A stretch of 64,000 nucleotides of DNA from Pandoraea sp. (lineage in GTDB: Bacteria; Pseudomonadota; Gammaproteobacteria; Burkholderiales; Burkholderiaceae): assembly GCF_004297875.1 (NCBI RefSeq), contig NZ_SCSK01000067.1:1-64000 (forward strand), written 5' to 3'. This document shows positions 44,190 to 54,500 of this stretch, in pieces. The position numbers were made by a program, and so were the translations under genes. The notes under the pieces were generated by a model. The model ran no database searches, was not told where the DNA came from, and was given only the letters and a program-made list of their open reading frames with translations. Position 1 is the stretch's first letter. Each line of letters starts with the position of its first letter.

Positions 44190-44380
44190 CAGCTTTGGCG
44201 GGGTTTCGATGAAATTTATTGGACGGCATCCCGGCGACGAGCGGCTGATGCCGGGCTTTTGTGCAAGCGGTGGCAGATTTTGCAGGCTTTGCCGTATGAT
44301 TGGAACGATTCAGACGGGTTTGCCGTCGGCGCATGGGGCGCTACTTCGCCGGAAGAAACCGGCCCTCGATAGAAAAACCT

Positions 44381-46858
44381 TTGAGCAAATTTCCCTATCC
44401 TATTCCGAGCCGTGAAGAGATTCTCGGCGTACTGCGTACGTCCGATGTGCCGCTCAGTGCGAATGACATCGCCGAGGCGCTGGCGATCAAAAAGCAGGAG
44501 CGCGAGGGGTTCTTCAAACGGCTGGCGGCGATGGAGCGAGACGATCAGGTCCGGGTCGATCGACAAGGGCATTATCAACTGACCCATCCGTCGAACTTTA
44601 TTTCCGGTCGGGTGGTGGGGCATCGCGATGGCTTTGGTTTCGCGGTACGCGACGATGACGGGGACGATCTGTATCTTTCCATCGACGAGATGAGAAAGGT
44701 GATGCACAACGACCGTGTCCTGTTGCGCATTACCGGGCATGATCGGCGCGGACGGCCGGAAGGGCATATCGTCGAGGTGACCGAACGCGCCAATACCACG
44801 GTGATTGGCCGCTTGCTGAACGAGAACGGTACCTTGATCGTGGCGCCCGAGGACAAGCGGATTGGCCACGATATCCTGATTCCGCCGCGCTCGCAGGGTA
44901 AGGCAAAGGTGGGGCAGGTCGTCTGCGTCGAGCTGACCGATTACCCCAGCCGCTATAACCAGGCGGTGGGGCGCGTGGTGGAGGTGCTTGGCGAAATCGA
45001 CGACCCCGGCATGGAGATCGAGATTGCGGTGCGCAAGTACGGGGTGCCGCATCAATTTTCCCCTCAGGCGCTGGCCAGCGCGGGCGCGTTGCCCGATGAG
45101 GTGCGCGCGGCCGACCTGCGGCATCGCATTGATCTGCGCGATTTGCCGCTGGTCACGATCGATGGCGAGGATGCGCGCGATTTCGATGATGCGGTGTATT
45201 GCGAGCCGTGCAAAATCGGACGCGCCAATGGCTATCGCCTGATCGTGGCGATCGCCGATGTGTCGCACTACGTCACGCCTGGCGATGCGCTGGATATCGA
45301 TGCGATCGAACGCAGCACTTCGGTGTATTTCCCGCGCCGAGTGATCCCGATGCTGCCCGAAAAACTGTCGAACGGGCTGTGTTCGCTGAATCCGGCGGTC
45401 GATCGGTGCGTGCTGGTGTGCGATGCGACCGTGGCCATGAACGGCGAGATCAAGGCCTATCAGTTCTATCCGGCGGTGATGCATTCGGCGGCCCGCCTGA
45501 CCTATACGGAGGTCGCCGCGGTGCTGGGCAACACCAAGGGGCCCGAGGCGCAGCGCCGCGCAGCGCTGTTGCCGCACCTGCAGAATCTTTACGCGCTTTA
45601 CAAGGTGTTGGCCAAGGCGCGCCAGACGCGTGGGGCGATCGAGTTCGATTCGACCGAGACGTATATCGTGTGCGACGCGCAAGGCAAGATCGAGCAGATC
45701 CTGCCGCGCACCCGCAACGATGCGCACCGGCTGATCGAGGAGTGCATGCTTGCGGCCAATGTATGCGCGGCGGACTTTCTCAAGCGCAATAAACAACATT
45801 GCCTGTACCGGATCCACGAAGGGCCGTCGGGCGAGCGCCTGCAGACGTTGCGGACGTTCCTCAAGTCGCTGGGCCTGGCGCTGGGCGGCGGGGACACGCC
45901 GCAGACGAGCGATTATGCCGCGCTGATGACGCAGATCGAGAATCGCCCGGACGCGCCGATGCTGCAGGTCATGCTGCTGCGCTCCATGCAGCAGGCGGTC
46001 TATAGCCCGGACAATATCGGCCACTTCGGCCTCGCGTATCCGGCCTATGCGCATTTCACGAGTCCGATCCGCCGATATCCGGACTTGCTGACGCACCGCG
46101 GCATCAAGGCAGTGCTGGCCGGGCGCAAGTACCAGCCGCAGGTGCCGGGGGCGGTGGCACTCAATACGAGTTTGTCCCCGGCCGCGCGCCGCTTGCAAAA
46201 GGAAGACGAAGAGCAGGGCAAGCCGGCCGCCAAGGCGCACAAGCGCGAGGCCATCTGGGAAGAGTTGGGACTGCATTGCTCGACCAACGAGCGCCGGGCC
46301 GATGAGGCCTCGCGCGACGTCGAGGCTTGGCTCAAGTGCTACTTCATGCGCGACAAGCTGGGCGAGGAGTACGGCGGCACGGTCAGCGCCGTGACGTCAT
46401 TCGGCATTTTCGTGCAGCTCGACGAGCTCTTTATCGAGGGGCTGGTGCACGTCACGGAGCTGGGCGCCGACTATTTTCAGTTCGACGAGGTCAAGCACGA
46501 ACTGCGCGGCGAGCGCACCGGGATTCGCTACCGCCTGACCGACCGGGTTCGGGTCCAGGTCAGCCGGGTCGACCTCGACGCGCGCAAGATCGATTTCCGC
46601 CTGGTGCGGGAGGCCAGCCGCAAGCCGTCGGGCAAGGGCGCCCTCAAGCCTGCGGAGGTGCCGGAGCAGGAGCAGATGGCCGGTGGCGCCACGGTCCGCG
46701 CACTGCCGGCCTCGTCGCGCGGCGAGAAAAAAACGACAAATGCAAGGGCGGCACAGGGTGCGGTCAAGCGTGGTGCACGCGGCGGGAGTCGAGGCGGCGC
46801 GCCAGCAAAGCGCGGCGACGGCGCCGCTTCGTCCAAGCGCACCAAGACGCGTCACTGA
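44381..46858 (+). CDS. rnr: ribonuclease R
   Basis: An 825-residue 3'-to-5' exoribonuclease. It has an N-terminal winged helix (about 10-75), two cold-shock domains (about 75-220), the RNB catalytic domain with the Asp cluster 'TIDGEDARDFDDAVY' (about 262-276), and an S1 domain near 650-735 ('GEEYGGTVSAVTSFGIFVQLDELFIEGLVHV'). A long Lys/Arg/Gly tail ends in 'SSKRTKTRH'. It degrades structured RNA and takes part in ribosome quality control. I chose TTG 44381 because the family begins with a SK(F/Y)PYPIPSREEIL sequence. ATG 44333 is also open; neither has a good ribosome site. Confidence 0.93.
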   Translation: MSKFPYPIPSREEILGVLRTSDVPLSANDIAEALAIKKQEREGFFKRLAAMERDDQVRVDRQGHYQLTHPSNFISGRVVGHRDGFGFAVRDDDGDDLYLSIDEMRKVMHNDRVLLRITGHDRRGRPEGHIVEVTERANTTVIGRLLNENGTLIVAPEDKRIGHDILIPPRSQGKAKVGQVVCVELTDYPSRYNQAVGRVVEVLGEIDDPGMEIEIAVRKYGVPHQFSPQALASAGALPDEVRAADLRHRIDLRDLPLVTIDGEDARDFDDAVYCEPCKIGRANGYRLIVAIADVSHYVTPGDALDIDAIERSTSVYFPRRVIPMLPEKLSNGLCSLNPAVDRCVLVCDATVAMNGEIKAYQFYPAVMHSAARLTYTEVAAVLGNTKGPEAQRRAALLPHLQNLYALYKVLAKARQTRGAIEFDSTETYIVCDAQGKIEQILPRTRNDAHRLIEECMLAANVCAADFLKRNKQHCLYRIHEGPSGERLQTLRTFLKSLGLALGGGDTPQTSDYAALMTQIENRPDAPMLQVMLLRSMQQAVYSPDNIGHFGLAYPAYAHFTSPIRRYPDLLTHRGIKAVLAGRKYQPQVPGAVALNTSLSPAARRLQKEDEEQGKPAAKAHKREAIWEELGLHCSTNERRADEASRDVEAWLKCYFMRDKLGEEYGGTVSAVTSFGIFVQLDELFIEGLVHVTELGADYFQFDEVKHELRGERTGIRYRLTDRVRVQVSRVDLDARKIDFRLVREASRKPSGKGALKPAEVPEQEQMAGGATVRALPASSRGEKKTTNARAAQGAVKRGARGGSRGGAPAKRGDGAASSKRTKTRH

Positions 46859-46870
46859 TGCGCTACCGGT

Positions 46871-46910
46871 GCGACCGGGCGTCCGGATGCGGCCGGACGC
46901 CGCCGGTCGC
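46871..46910 (+). other. long GC-rich hairpin between rnr and rlmB
   Basis: The left arm 46871-46886 (two 8-mers, GCGACCGG and GCGTCCGG) pairs with CCGGACGC (46893-46900) and CCGGTCGC (46903-46910), with a two-base bulge and a six-base loop. No T-run follows. It may stabilise the rnr 3' end or pause transcription. Confidence 0.6.
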
Positions 46911-46951
46911 TTGCGGCGTATCATGCGTGCTTATTTCGTATCGGAAACTCC

Positions 46952-47692
46952 ATGAGTCACCCTAAATTGCTGTTCGGCTTTCATGCCATTACGGCGCGCT
47001 TGCGCCATGACGCATCCAGTATTGAGGAAATTTATTACGACACGAGCCGGCGCGACCGGCGCATGCTGGATTTTCTGCAGCAGGCCGAGAGCGCGAAAGT
47101 ACGGCTGATCGCCGCCGATGCGCAACGCTTGCATGGCCTGGCCGGCAGCGCCCGGCACCAGGGCGTCGTGGCTCGCGCGGCGGAAGTCGCACTGGCGCTG
47201 AATCTGGCCGAACTGCTCGACGGTATTGCCGGACCGCCGTTGCTGCTGGTACTGGACGGGGTGACCGATCCGCATAACCTCGGCGCGTGTATGCGGGTGG
47301 CCGACGGCGCCGGCGCGCATGCGGTGATCGCGCCCAAGGACCGGGCCGTCGGCCTGAATGCCACGGCCGCGAAGGTCGCCAGCGGCGCGGCCGAGACGGT
47401 GCCGTATATCACTGTGACCAATTTGACGCGCACCTTGCGCGAGCTGCAGGAGCGGGGGATCTGGGTGGTCGGCACGTCCGACGACGCCCCCAACGATCTT
47501 TATCAGACCAAGCTTGCCGGTCCGCTTGCGCTGGTGATGGGCGCCGAAGGCGAGGGCATGCGACGGCTGGTGCGAGAGACTTGCGACGAGCTGATGCGCA
47601 TCCCGATGGCGGGCAGCGTCGAAAGCCTGAACGTCTCGGTGGCCAGTGCCGTGTGCCTTTATGAGGCGGTGCGGCAGCGCCGCGCCCCCTAG
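46952..47692 (+). CDS. rlmB: 23S rRNA (guanosine-2251-2'-O)-methyltransferase RlmB
   Basis: A 246-residue SPOUT methyltransferase. An N-terminal L30e-like substrate-binding domain (about 1-75) is followed by the knotted domain. SpoU motif 1 is 'LVLDGVTDPHNLGACMRVADGAGAHAV', motif 2 'LALVMGAEGEGM' and motif 3 'IPMAGSVESLNVSVASAVCLYE'. It methylates G2251 in the peptidyl-transferase P loop. ATG 46952 starts it. It follows rnr as in many betaproteobacteria. Confidence 0.95.
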   Translation: MSHPKLLFGFHAITARLRHDASSIEEIYYDTSRRDRRMLDFLQQAESAKVRLIAADAQRLHGLAGSARHQGVVARAAEVALALNLAELLDGIAGPPLLLVLDGVTDPHNLGACMRVADGAGAHAVIAPKDRAVGLNATAAKVASGAAETVPYITVTNLTRTLRELQERGIWVVGTSDDAPNDLYQTKLAGPLALVMGAEGEGMRRLVRETCDELMRIPMAGSVESLNVSVASAVCLYEAVRQRRAP

Positions 47693-47729
47693 GCCCCCTG
47701 GGCAGCGAGCCGGGGACGCCGGCGATGGT

Positions 47730-48680
47730 TCATTGCCGTGCGGTGATCAGTTTCTCCAGCTTGATCACGTCGGCGGCGAATATGCGGATGCCCTCGGCGA
47801 GCTTTTCCGTGGCCATCGCATCGTCGTTCAACTGGTAGCGGAAACTGCGCTCGTCGGTGGCCAGTTTCTCCATGGACGTCTCGTGCGCCGATGCGGGGTC
47901 CAGGCGGCGCGGGACTTCTCCTTCGGTCTGCTGCAATTTTTCGAGCAAGTCTGGGCTGATGGTGAGCAGGTCGCAGCCCGCCAGCGCGAGGATCTGGCCC
48001 GTGTTCCGAAAGCTCGCTCCCATCACTTCGGTGCGATAGTCGAAGTGCTTGAAGTAGCGATAGATGCGCTCGACCGACTGTACGCCCGGATCGTTGGCGC
48101 CGGCCATTGCAGCCTCGTCCCATTGCGGGCCCGCGGCCCGCTTGTACCAATCGTAGATACGGCCAACGAACGGCGAGATCAATTGGGCGCGGGCCTCGGC
48201 GCACGCGGCCGCCTGCACCGGTGAGAAAAGCAGCGTCATGTTGCAGCGAATGCCTTCGCGCTGCAGGATTTCGGCGGCGCGAATGCCTTCCCAGGTCGAG
48301 GCGATCTTGATCAGCACCCGCTCGCGCGAGACGCCGGCCGACTCGTAGAGATGGATGAGCTGACGCGCCTTGACGAGCGTCGCCTCGATGTCGAACGACA
48401 GGCGCGCGTCGACTTCGGTCGAGACCCGGCCCGGCACGATTGCGAGAATCTCGAGTCCGAACGCGATCAGCAGGCGGTCGATCAGATCGCGCGCGGGCAA
48501 TCCACGGTGATTGGCCAGGGTGCGCTCGAGCAGTGGCCGGTACTCTTCCTTCTGGACGGCTTTCAGGATGAGGGAGGGATTGGTCGTCGCATCTCGGGGC
48601 GTATAGGCGCGCAATAATTGGAAGTCGCCAGTGTCGGCAACGACGGTGGTGTGCTGTTTGAGCTGTTCCAGTTGATTCAT
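47730..48680 (-). CDS. tal: transaldolase
   Basis: A 316-residue transaldolase of the pentose-phosphate pathway. It moves a dihydroxyacetone unit from sedoheptulose-7-phosphate to glyceraldehyde-3-phosphate. 'TTNPSLILKA' near residue 33 and the Schiff-base Lys in 'RVLIKIASTWEGI' (near 132) are diagnostic. 'CNMTLLFSPVQAAACAEA' and 'ISPFVGRIYDW' follow. ATG 48680 gives the family's 'MNQLEQLKQ' start. It is divergent from rpiA of the same pathway, 108 bp away, which suggests shared control. Confidence 0.96.
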   Translation of the reverse strand: MNQLEQLKQHTTVVADTGDFQLLRAYTPRDATTNPSLILKAVQKEEYRPLLERTLANHRGLPARDLIDRLLIAFGLEILAIVPGRVSTEVDARLSFDIEATLVKARQLIHLYESAGVSRERVLIKIASTWEGIRAAEILQREGIRCNMTLLFSPVQAAACAEARAQLISPFVGRIYDWYKRAAGPQWDEAAMAGANDPGVQSVERIYRYFKHFDYRTEVMGASFRNTGQILALAGCDLLTISPDLLEKLQQTEGEVPRRLDPASAHETSMEKLATDERSFRYQLNDDAMATEKLAEGIRIFAADVIKLEKLITARQ

Positions 48681-48788
48681 GAGGGGGAAATCTCCCAACG
48701 TGCAAGCTGGCGATGCACGTAAAAAACGAGCGGCGCTTCGGCGGCTCCGGTAAACTTCAGACTCTATCAAATTTTGTCGAATCTCCCT

Positions 48789-49481
48789 ATGAATCAGGAT
48801 GAACTCAAGCGGCTGGTCGGTCAAGCGGCGGCTGATTACGTGCAGCAGCATGTTGCGATCGGTGAGGTCATCGGCGTGGGCACCGGATCGACGGCGAACT
48901 GCTTCATCGACGCGCTGGCGGCGATCAAGGACCGGTATCGCGGCGCCGTGTCGAGTTCCGAAGCCAGTACCGCGCGACTGCGCCAGCATGGCATCGCGGT
49001 GTTGGATCTGAACGAGATCGATAGCCTGCCGGTGTATGTCGACGGCGCGGATGAAATCGATGCGCACGGTCACATGATCAAGGGCGGGGGCGGCGCGCTC
49101 ACGCGCGAGAAAATCGTCGCGTCGATCGCGCGCGAGTTCGTTTGCGTGGTCGATGCGTCGAAACTTGTGCCGGTGTTGGGCGCGTTTCCGCTGCCGGTGG
49201 AAGTCATCCCGATGGCCCAGGTGGCAGTGACGAGGGCCTTGGCGGCGCACGGCGGCGTGCCGGCTCTGAGGCGAACCGCGGACGGCAAGCCGTATCTCAC
49301 CGATAACGGTAATGTGATTCTCGATTGGTCGGGTCTGCGCATTGAGGATCCGGTTGCCCTGGAGACGCAGATTAACCAGATTCCCGGCGTGGTCACGGTC
49401 GGCCTGTTTGCGCGACGCGGCGCGGACATCTGCCTGATGGGTACGCCTCAGGGCGTGCAGCGCGCGACCTACCGAGCCTGA
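48789..49481 (+). CDS. rpiA: ribose-5-phosphate isomerase A
   Basis: A 230-residue enzyme that interconverts ribose-5-phosphate and ribulose-5-phosphate. Substrate-binding 'GVGTGSTANCFI' (about 31-42), 'SSEASTARL', the catalytic region 'VDGADEIDAHGHMIKGGGGALTREKI' (about 82-107) and 'GLFARRGADICLMG' are clear. I chose ATG 48789; the in-frame TTG at 48774 is less likely. It is divergent from tal. Its stop codon overlaps the T-run of a terminator serving the opposite strand. Confidence 0.95.
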   Translation: MNQDELKRLVGQAAADYVQQHVAIGEVIGVGTGSTANCFIDALAAIKDRYRGAVSSSEASTARLRQHGIAVLDLNEIDSLPVYVDGADEIDAHGHMIKGGGGALTREKIVASIAREFVCVVDASKLVPVLGAFPLPVEVIPMAQVAVTRALAAHGGVPALRRTADGKPYLTDNGNVILDWSGLRIEDPVALETQINQIPGVVTVGLFARRGADICLMGTPQGVQRATYRA

Positions 49482-49513
49482 AAAAGCTCAAGCCCGCACG
49501 AGGCGGGCTTGAG
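49481..49513 (-). terminator. Rho-independent terminator of the small lipoprotein gene
   Basis: An 11 bp stem CTCAAGCCCGC (49487-49497) with GCGGGCTTGAG (49503-49513). On the minus strand a run of T follows (49485-49481), inside the last codon of rpiA. The stem may also help end rpiA transcripts on the plus strand, although no T-run lies on that side. Confidence 0.8.
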
Positions 49514-49538
49514 GTTCGCGGCAGCGCCATCGCCAACT

Positions 49539-49700
49539 CTACGGATCGATGGCAGTGGCGCACACATCGGTGGGGGCCGCAGCCGCGTGGCCGACCACGG
49601 GGATGATTTTAAGGCCGGCCGACGCCACGCGACACGGCGCGGCCATGAGCCCGCATCCGCTGAGCATACCCAAAAGCACGATACAGACCAGTGCCCTCAC
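49539..49700 (-). CDS. small lipoprotein, DUF6726-like
   Basis: A 53-residue protein found by reading the strand directly. It starts at GTG 49700 with GAGG six bases upstream (MRALVCIVLLGMLSGCGL...) and ends at TAG 49539. The lipobox 'LSGC' puts the lipidated Cys at residue 16, leaving a mature peptide of 38 residues with the pattern 'PCRVASAGLKIIPVVGHAAAAP'. This resembles the small Burkholderiaceae lipoproteins now called DUF6726, as I recall the family. Function unknown. A strong terminator follows. Confidence 0.7.
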   Translation of the reverse strand: MRALVCIVLLGMLSGCGLMAAPCRVASAGLKIIPVVGHAAAAPTDVCATAIDP

Positions 49701-49877
49701 GCTTGACCTCGCAATCCGCTGATTCGATGCTGCCTAGCTTACGCATTTTCCGGGCGGCTGTCTGTGAGCTTGGCGTCCGAAAATGTGAAAAACTGTAATT
49801 GCGCCAGCCGGCGATGAAACGCGGCGCTGACCGCCGGTCGGGGGCCTAGGCGCCCGACCGGGTGTTCGGGCTGGCTT

Positions 49878-50150
49878 TCAGCCCTGCGGCGGCACGTAGC
49901 CGGCGGCCGTGTCCGCCCCCTCGCCAAAGAAATACTTCTCGGTTTGCTTGAGCAAATACTGGCGGGCCCGGACGTCAGCCATGTTCAGGCGATTTTCGTT
50001 GATCAGCATGGTTTGCTGCTTGAGCCATCCTTGCCAGGCTTCCTTGGAGATATTTTCGTAAATGCGTTTGCCCAGCTCGCCGGGAATCGGCGGAAAATCG
50101 AGTCCTTCGGCTTCCTTGTGAAGTTTGGCGCATTGAATGATGCGGGCCAT
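49878..50150 (-). CDS. yggX: Fe(2+)-trafficking protein YggX
   Basis: A 90-residue protein beginning 'MARIIQCAKLHKEAEGLDFPP', the YggX signature, with Cys7 implicated in iron handling. 'GKRIYENISKEAWQGWLKQQTMLINENRLN' follows. It protects iron-sulfur proteins from oxidative damage. ATG 50150 has AAGGAGCT upstream. It lies 49 bp after argA on the same strand. A 9 bp hairpin at 49834-49861 is just beyond its stop codon. Confidence 0.95.
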   Translation of the reverse strand: MARIIQCAKLHKEAEGLDFPPIPGELGKRIYENISKEAWQGWLKQQTMLINENRLNMADVRARQYLLKQTEKYFFGEGADTAAGYVPPQG

Positions 50151-50199
50151 GGTCAGCTCCTTGCAATAAATTCGAAAATGGTGGCGACCGGCGGTGCGG

Positions 50200-51555
50200 T
50201 CAGAGTTTTTTCATCAGGATCAGAGAGCGGCGTTGCCAGTTGTACAGACGGCGCCGGTCATCCGGCAAATCGTCCAGTCCGGCCTTGACGAAACCGCGCT
50301 TGAGAAACCAGTGTTCGGTACGGGTAGTGAGGACGAACAGCCGTTCCAGCCCGCGCGCGCGGGCGCGCTGCTCGATATGCTTGAGCAGGCGTTCGCCGTC
50401 GCCGGTGCCTTGCGCGTCGGGGGAGACTGTCAGGCAGGCCATTTCGCCGATCTTTTCCTTCGGGTAGGGGTAGAGCGCGGCGCAGCCGAACAATAGCCCG
50501 TCGTGCTCGATGACGGAGAAATGATCGATATCGCGTTCGAGCTGGTTGCGCCCGCGCTTGACCAGCGTGCCGTCGGCCTCGAGCGGCTCGATCAATTGCA
50601 GGATACCGCCGACGTCGTCGATGGTCGCCTCGCGCAGGCTCTCGAGATTTTCGTACGACACCATCGTGCCGACGCCGTCGTGCGAGAAGAGCTCGAGCAG
50701 CACGCCGCCGTCGAGCGCGAAGGGAATGATATGCGCGCGCGGCACGCCACCCCGGCACGCCCGCGTCGCGTAGCGCAAGTAGAAGGCGGCTTCGGCGCTC
50801 AGCGTGTTTTGCGCGAGCATGCGCTGGGCGTCTTCCAGTGTCATTTCGCGCTGCAGCTCGTTGTATTCATTGACCACGCCGGGCGTCTCTGTGATGAAGA
50901 TCAGCTTGTCTGCCTTCAAGGCGATCGCGGCGGAGGAGGCCACGTCTTCCATCGTCAGATTGAATGCGTGTCCGGTCGGCGAGAAACCCAACGGCGAGAG
51001 CAGCACGATTTTGCTGTTATTCAGCGACATGCGGATCGACTCCGCGTCGATCTTGCGCACGATGCCGGTGTGCTGGAAGTCGACGCCGTCGAGGATGCCG
51101 ACCGGCCGGGCAGTCACGAAATTGCCCGACACCACGCTGATGCGCGCGTGAGCCATCGGCGTGTTCGGCAAACCCTGGCTGGCGGCCGCTTCGATATCCA
51201 GGCGCAGCTCGCCGGCCGCCTCTTTCGCACATTCGAGCGCGGCGGGGTCGGTGATGCGCATTTCCTGCGAAAAGTGCGATTCGACTTTGCGCAGCATGAG
51301 TTGCTCTTCGACCTGGGGTCGCGACCCGTGCACCAGCACGATATGCATGCCCATCGCATGTAGCAGCGCGACGTCCTGGATCAGGGCGTCGAGCGCACCG
51401 GCCTTGACGAGCTCGCCGCCGAAGGCGACCACGAACGTCTTGTTGTGGAAGGCATGGATGTAAGGTGCGACGGAGCGCAGCCAGTCCACAAACTGGGCGT
51501 GGCTGGCCGTTTCATCGAGGTCGCTGTCGTAGGGGCTTGGGGTCTGAGCGTTCAT
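50200..51555 (-). CDS. argA: N-acetylglutamate synthase (amino-acid acetyltransferase)
   Basis: A 451-residue classical ArgA. The N-terminal amino-acid-kinase domain (about 30-290, 'VVAFGGELVKAGALDALIQDVALLHAMGMHIVLVHGSRPQV') binds arginine for feedback inhibition. The C-terminal GNAT domain (about 305-450, 'IGEMACLTVSPDAQGTGDGERLL') transfers acetyl from acetyl-CoA to glutamate, the first step of arginine synthesis. ATG 51555 gives 'MNAQTPSPYD'; ATG 51579 would overlap hrpA. It is divergent from hrpA with only 22 bp between the start codons. Confidence 0.95.
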   Translation of the reverse strand: MNAQTPSPYDSDLDETASHAQFVDWLRSVAPYIHAFHNKTFVVAFGGELVKAGALDALIQDVALLHAMGMHIVLVHGSRPQVEEQLMLRKVESHFSQEMRITDPAALECAKEAAGELRLDIEAAASQGLPNTPMAHARISVVSGNFVTARPVGILDGVDFQHTGIVRKIDAESIRMSLNNSKIVLLSPLGFSPTGHAFNLTMEDVASSAAIALKADKLIFITETPGVVNEYNELQREMTLEDAQRMLAQNTLSAEAAFYLRYATRACRGGVPRAHIIPFALDGGVLLELFSHDGVGTMVSYENLESLREATIDDVGGILQLIEPLEADGTLVKRGRNQLERDIDHFSVIEHDGLLFGCAALYPYPKEKIGEMACLTVSPDAQGTGDGERLLKHIEQRARARGLERLFVLTTRTEHWFLKRGFVKAGLDDLPDDRRRLYNWQRRSLILMKKL

Positions 51556-51577
51556 CCTGGGATTATAATGCGCGCCC

Positions 51578-54500
51578 ATGCCAAGTGATGAGCGTAATCC
51601 ACAAACCCGCCGGCCGCGACCGTCAGGGCCGGCCGATCCGGCGGCGAACCAGCCGCGCGGCGAGCGCCGGCGCGCGCCCCGTCAGGAGGGCTCGGGCCCG
51701 GCCGCGCAGCCCGTGCAGGCGACGCCGGTCGAACAGATCACCTTTCCGGAGGCGTTGCCGGTATCGGGTAAGCGCCAGGCCATCGCCGAGGCGATCGCAG
51801 GACATCAGGTCGTGATCGTTTGCGGTGAAACCGGCTCCGGCAAAACGACTCAGTTGCCCAAGATCTGCCTGTCGCTGGGGCGCGGCCGCGGCGCTGGCGG
51901 CGCAGGGTTGATCGGCCACACACAGCCGCGCCGCATTGCTGCGTCGGCCACCGCGCGCCGCATTGCCGAGGAATTGAATACGCCGCTGGGCGAGGTGGTC
52001 GGCTTCAAGGTGCGCTTTAACGATACGCTGGCGCCGGGAGCTTCGGTCAAATTGATGACCGATGGTATTTTGCTGGCCGAGACGCAGTCCGATCCAATGC
52101 TGCGCGCCTATGACACGATCATTATCGACGAGGCGCACGAGCGCAGCCTGAACATCGATTTTTTGCTCGGCTACCTGAAGCAATTGTTGCCCAGGCGCCC
52201 AGATCTCAAGCTGATCATCACGTCGGCGACGATCGACGCGGACCGCTTTGCGCGGCATTTCGGCCGATCCGGCGGCGGCCAGAACGCTGAGGTCGAGCCG
52301 GCACCGGTGATCGAGGTCAGCGGGCGCCTGTATCCGGTGGAGGTGCGCTACCGGCCGATCCAGGAAGATAGCGGCAACCCCGCCGAGGGCGGCCGGGCCG
52401 CGCAGCGCGACCGGGAGCGCGATCTGATCGATGGCCTGGTCGATGCGGTCGACGAGCTGTGCCGCGAGGGGCCGGGCGACGTGCTGGTGTTTTTGCCCGG
52501 CGAGCGGGAAATTCGCGAGGCGGCCGAAGCGTTGCGCAAGCGCCATCCGCCGCATACCGAGATTCTGCCGCTGTTCGCCCGCCTGTCGGCGGCCGAGCAG
52601 GAACGCGTTTTCAAACCGTCGAATGCGCGCCGCATCGTACTGGCGACGAACGTGGCGGAAACGTCGCTGACCGTGCCGGGCATTCGTTATGTGGTCGATA
52701 GCGGCCTGGCGCGGGTCAAGCGCTACTCGTACCGCAACAAGGTCGAGCAGTTGCAGGTCGAGGCGATTTCGCAGGCTGCGGCGAACCAGCGTGCAGGCCG
52801 CTGCGGGCGGGTCGCCAACGGGATTTGCATTCGGCTGTATGAAGAAGCCGACTTTCATGCGCGAGCGCGCTTTACCGATCCGGAAATCCTGCGGTCGTCG
52901 CTGGCCGCGGTGATTCTGCGCATGCAGGCGCTGCGGCTCGCCAAGGTCGAGTCATTTCCGTTTATCGAACCGCCGCCGCCGCGTGCGGTAGCCGACGGAT
53001 ATCAGTTGCTGGCCGAGCTCGGCGCGGTCGACGATAACAACGTGCTGACCCCGCTGGGCCGGGAGCTGGCCCGCCTGCCGCTGGACCCGCGCGTGGGCCG
53101 CATGATTCTGGCTGCACGCGATGAGTCGGCGCTGCGCGAAGTGCTGATCATCGCCAGCGGACTCTCGGTGCAGGATCCGCGCGATCGGCCGATCGACGCG
53201 CAGGACGCCGCTGATCAGGCGCACCGCAAATTCGTTGACGAGAAGTCGGAGTTTCTGTCCTGGCTGAAGCTGTGGCGCTGGTTCGACGAGGCCATCGCGC
53301 ATAAGAAATCGAACCGCCTGCTGGCGCAGGCCTGTCGCGATAATTTCGTTTCTCAACTGCGGCTGCGCGAATGGCGCGACGTGCACAGCCAGTTGCTGAC
53401 CGTGGTGCGCGAGCAGGGCTGGCGGCTCAACGAGACCGATGCGACCTACGAACAAATTCACCTGGCGTTGCTGGCGGGGTTGCTCGGCAATATCGGCTGC
53501 AAGGCCGACGATGAGCCGTATTACCTGGGCGCGCACGGAATCAAGTTTCACATATGGCCCGGCTCGCCGCTGCTCAAGAAAGGCGGTCGGTGGGTGGTTG
53601 CCGCCGAGCTGGTGGAGACCAGCCGCCTGTTCGCGCGCTGCATTGCGCGCATCGAACCGGAGTGGCTGGAGCGCGTGGGTGGGCATTTGCTGCGCAAATC
53701 GCTGTCGGATCCGCATTGGGAAAAGAAGGCCGCCCAGGTCACCGCGTTCGAGCGCGCCACCCTGTATGGCTTGACGGTTTATGCGCGGCGCCGGATTCAC
53801 TTCGGCCCGCAGGATCCGAAGCGTGCCCGCGAGATCTTTATTCGCGCGGCACTGGTCGAGGGCGAGTGGGAGACGCGTTTGCCGTTCTTCACGCATAACC
53901 GCAAGCTGATGGCGGAGATCGAGCAGCTCGAACATAAATCGCGGCGCCAGGACGTGCTGGTCGACGACGAGTTGATTTACGCTTTTTACGACCGGCATTT
54001 GCCGCCCGACATCTCGCAGGGCGTGACGCTCGAGCGCTGGTATCGGGAGGCGTCGCGCCAGCAGCCGAAATTGCTTTTTTTGGTGCGCGACGACCTGATG
54101 CGGCACGAGGCGGCCGGCGTCACGACCGAACTGTTCCCGAAGAGAATCACGCTGGCGGGTATCGAAATGGCGTTGTCCTATCATTTCGAGCCGGGCTCGC
54201 CGCGCGATGGGGTGACCCTGAGCATACCGCTGTTTGCGCTCAATCAAGTCGATGCCCGCCGTACCGAGTGGCTGGTGCCCGGCATGCTCAAGGAGAAGGT
54301 CCATCTGCTGCTCAAGTCGCTGCCGCAGAAGCTGCGTCGTCATTGCGTTCCGTTGCCGGAATATGCGGCCGGTTTTGTCGAACGCGCGGGCGAACCCAAA
54401 GGTGCGCTGCTTGATGCGTTGATCGCCGATGTGCGCGAGCGGACCACGACGCAGTTGAAAAGCGCTGACTTCAAATTGGAGACGCTGCCGGCGCATTTGT

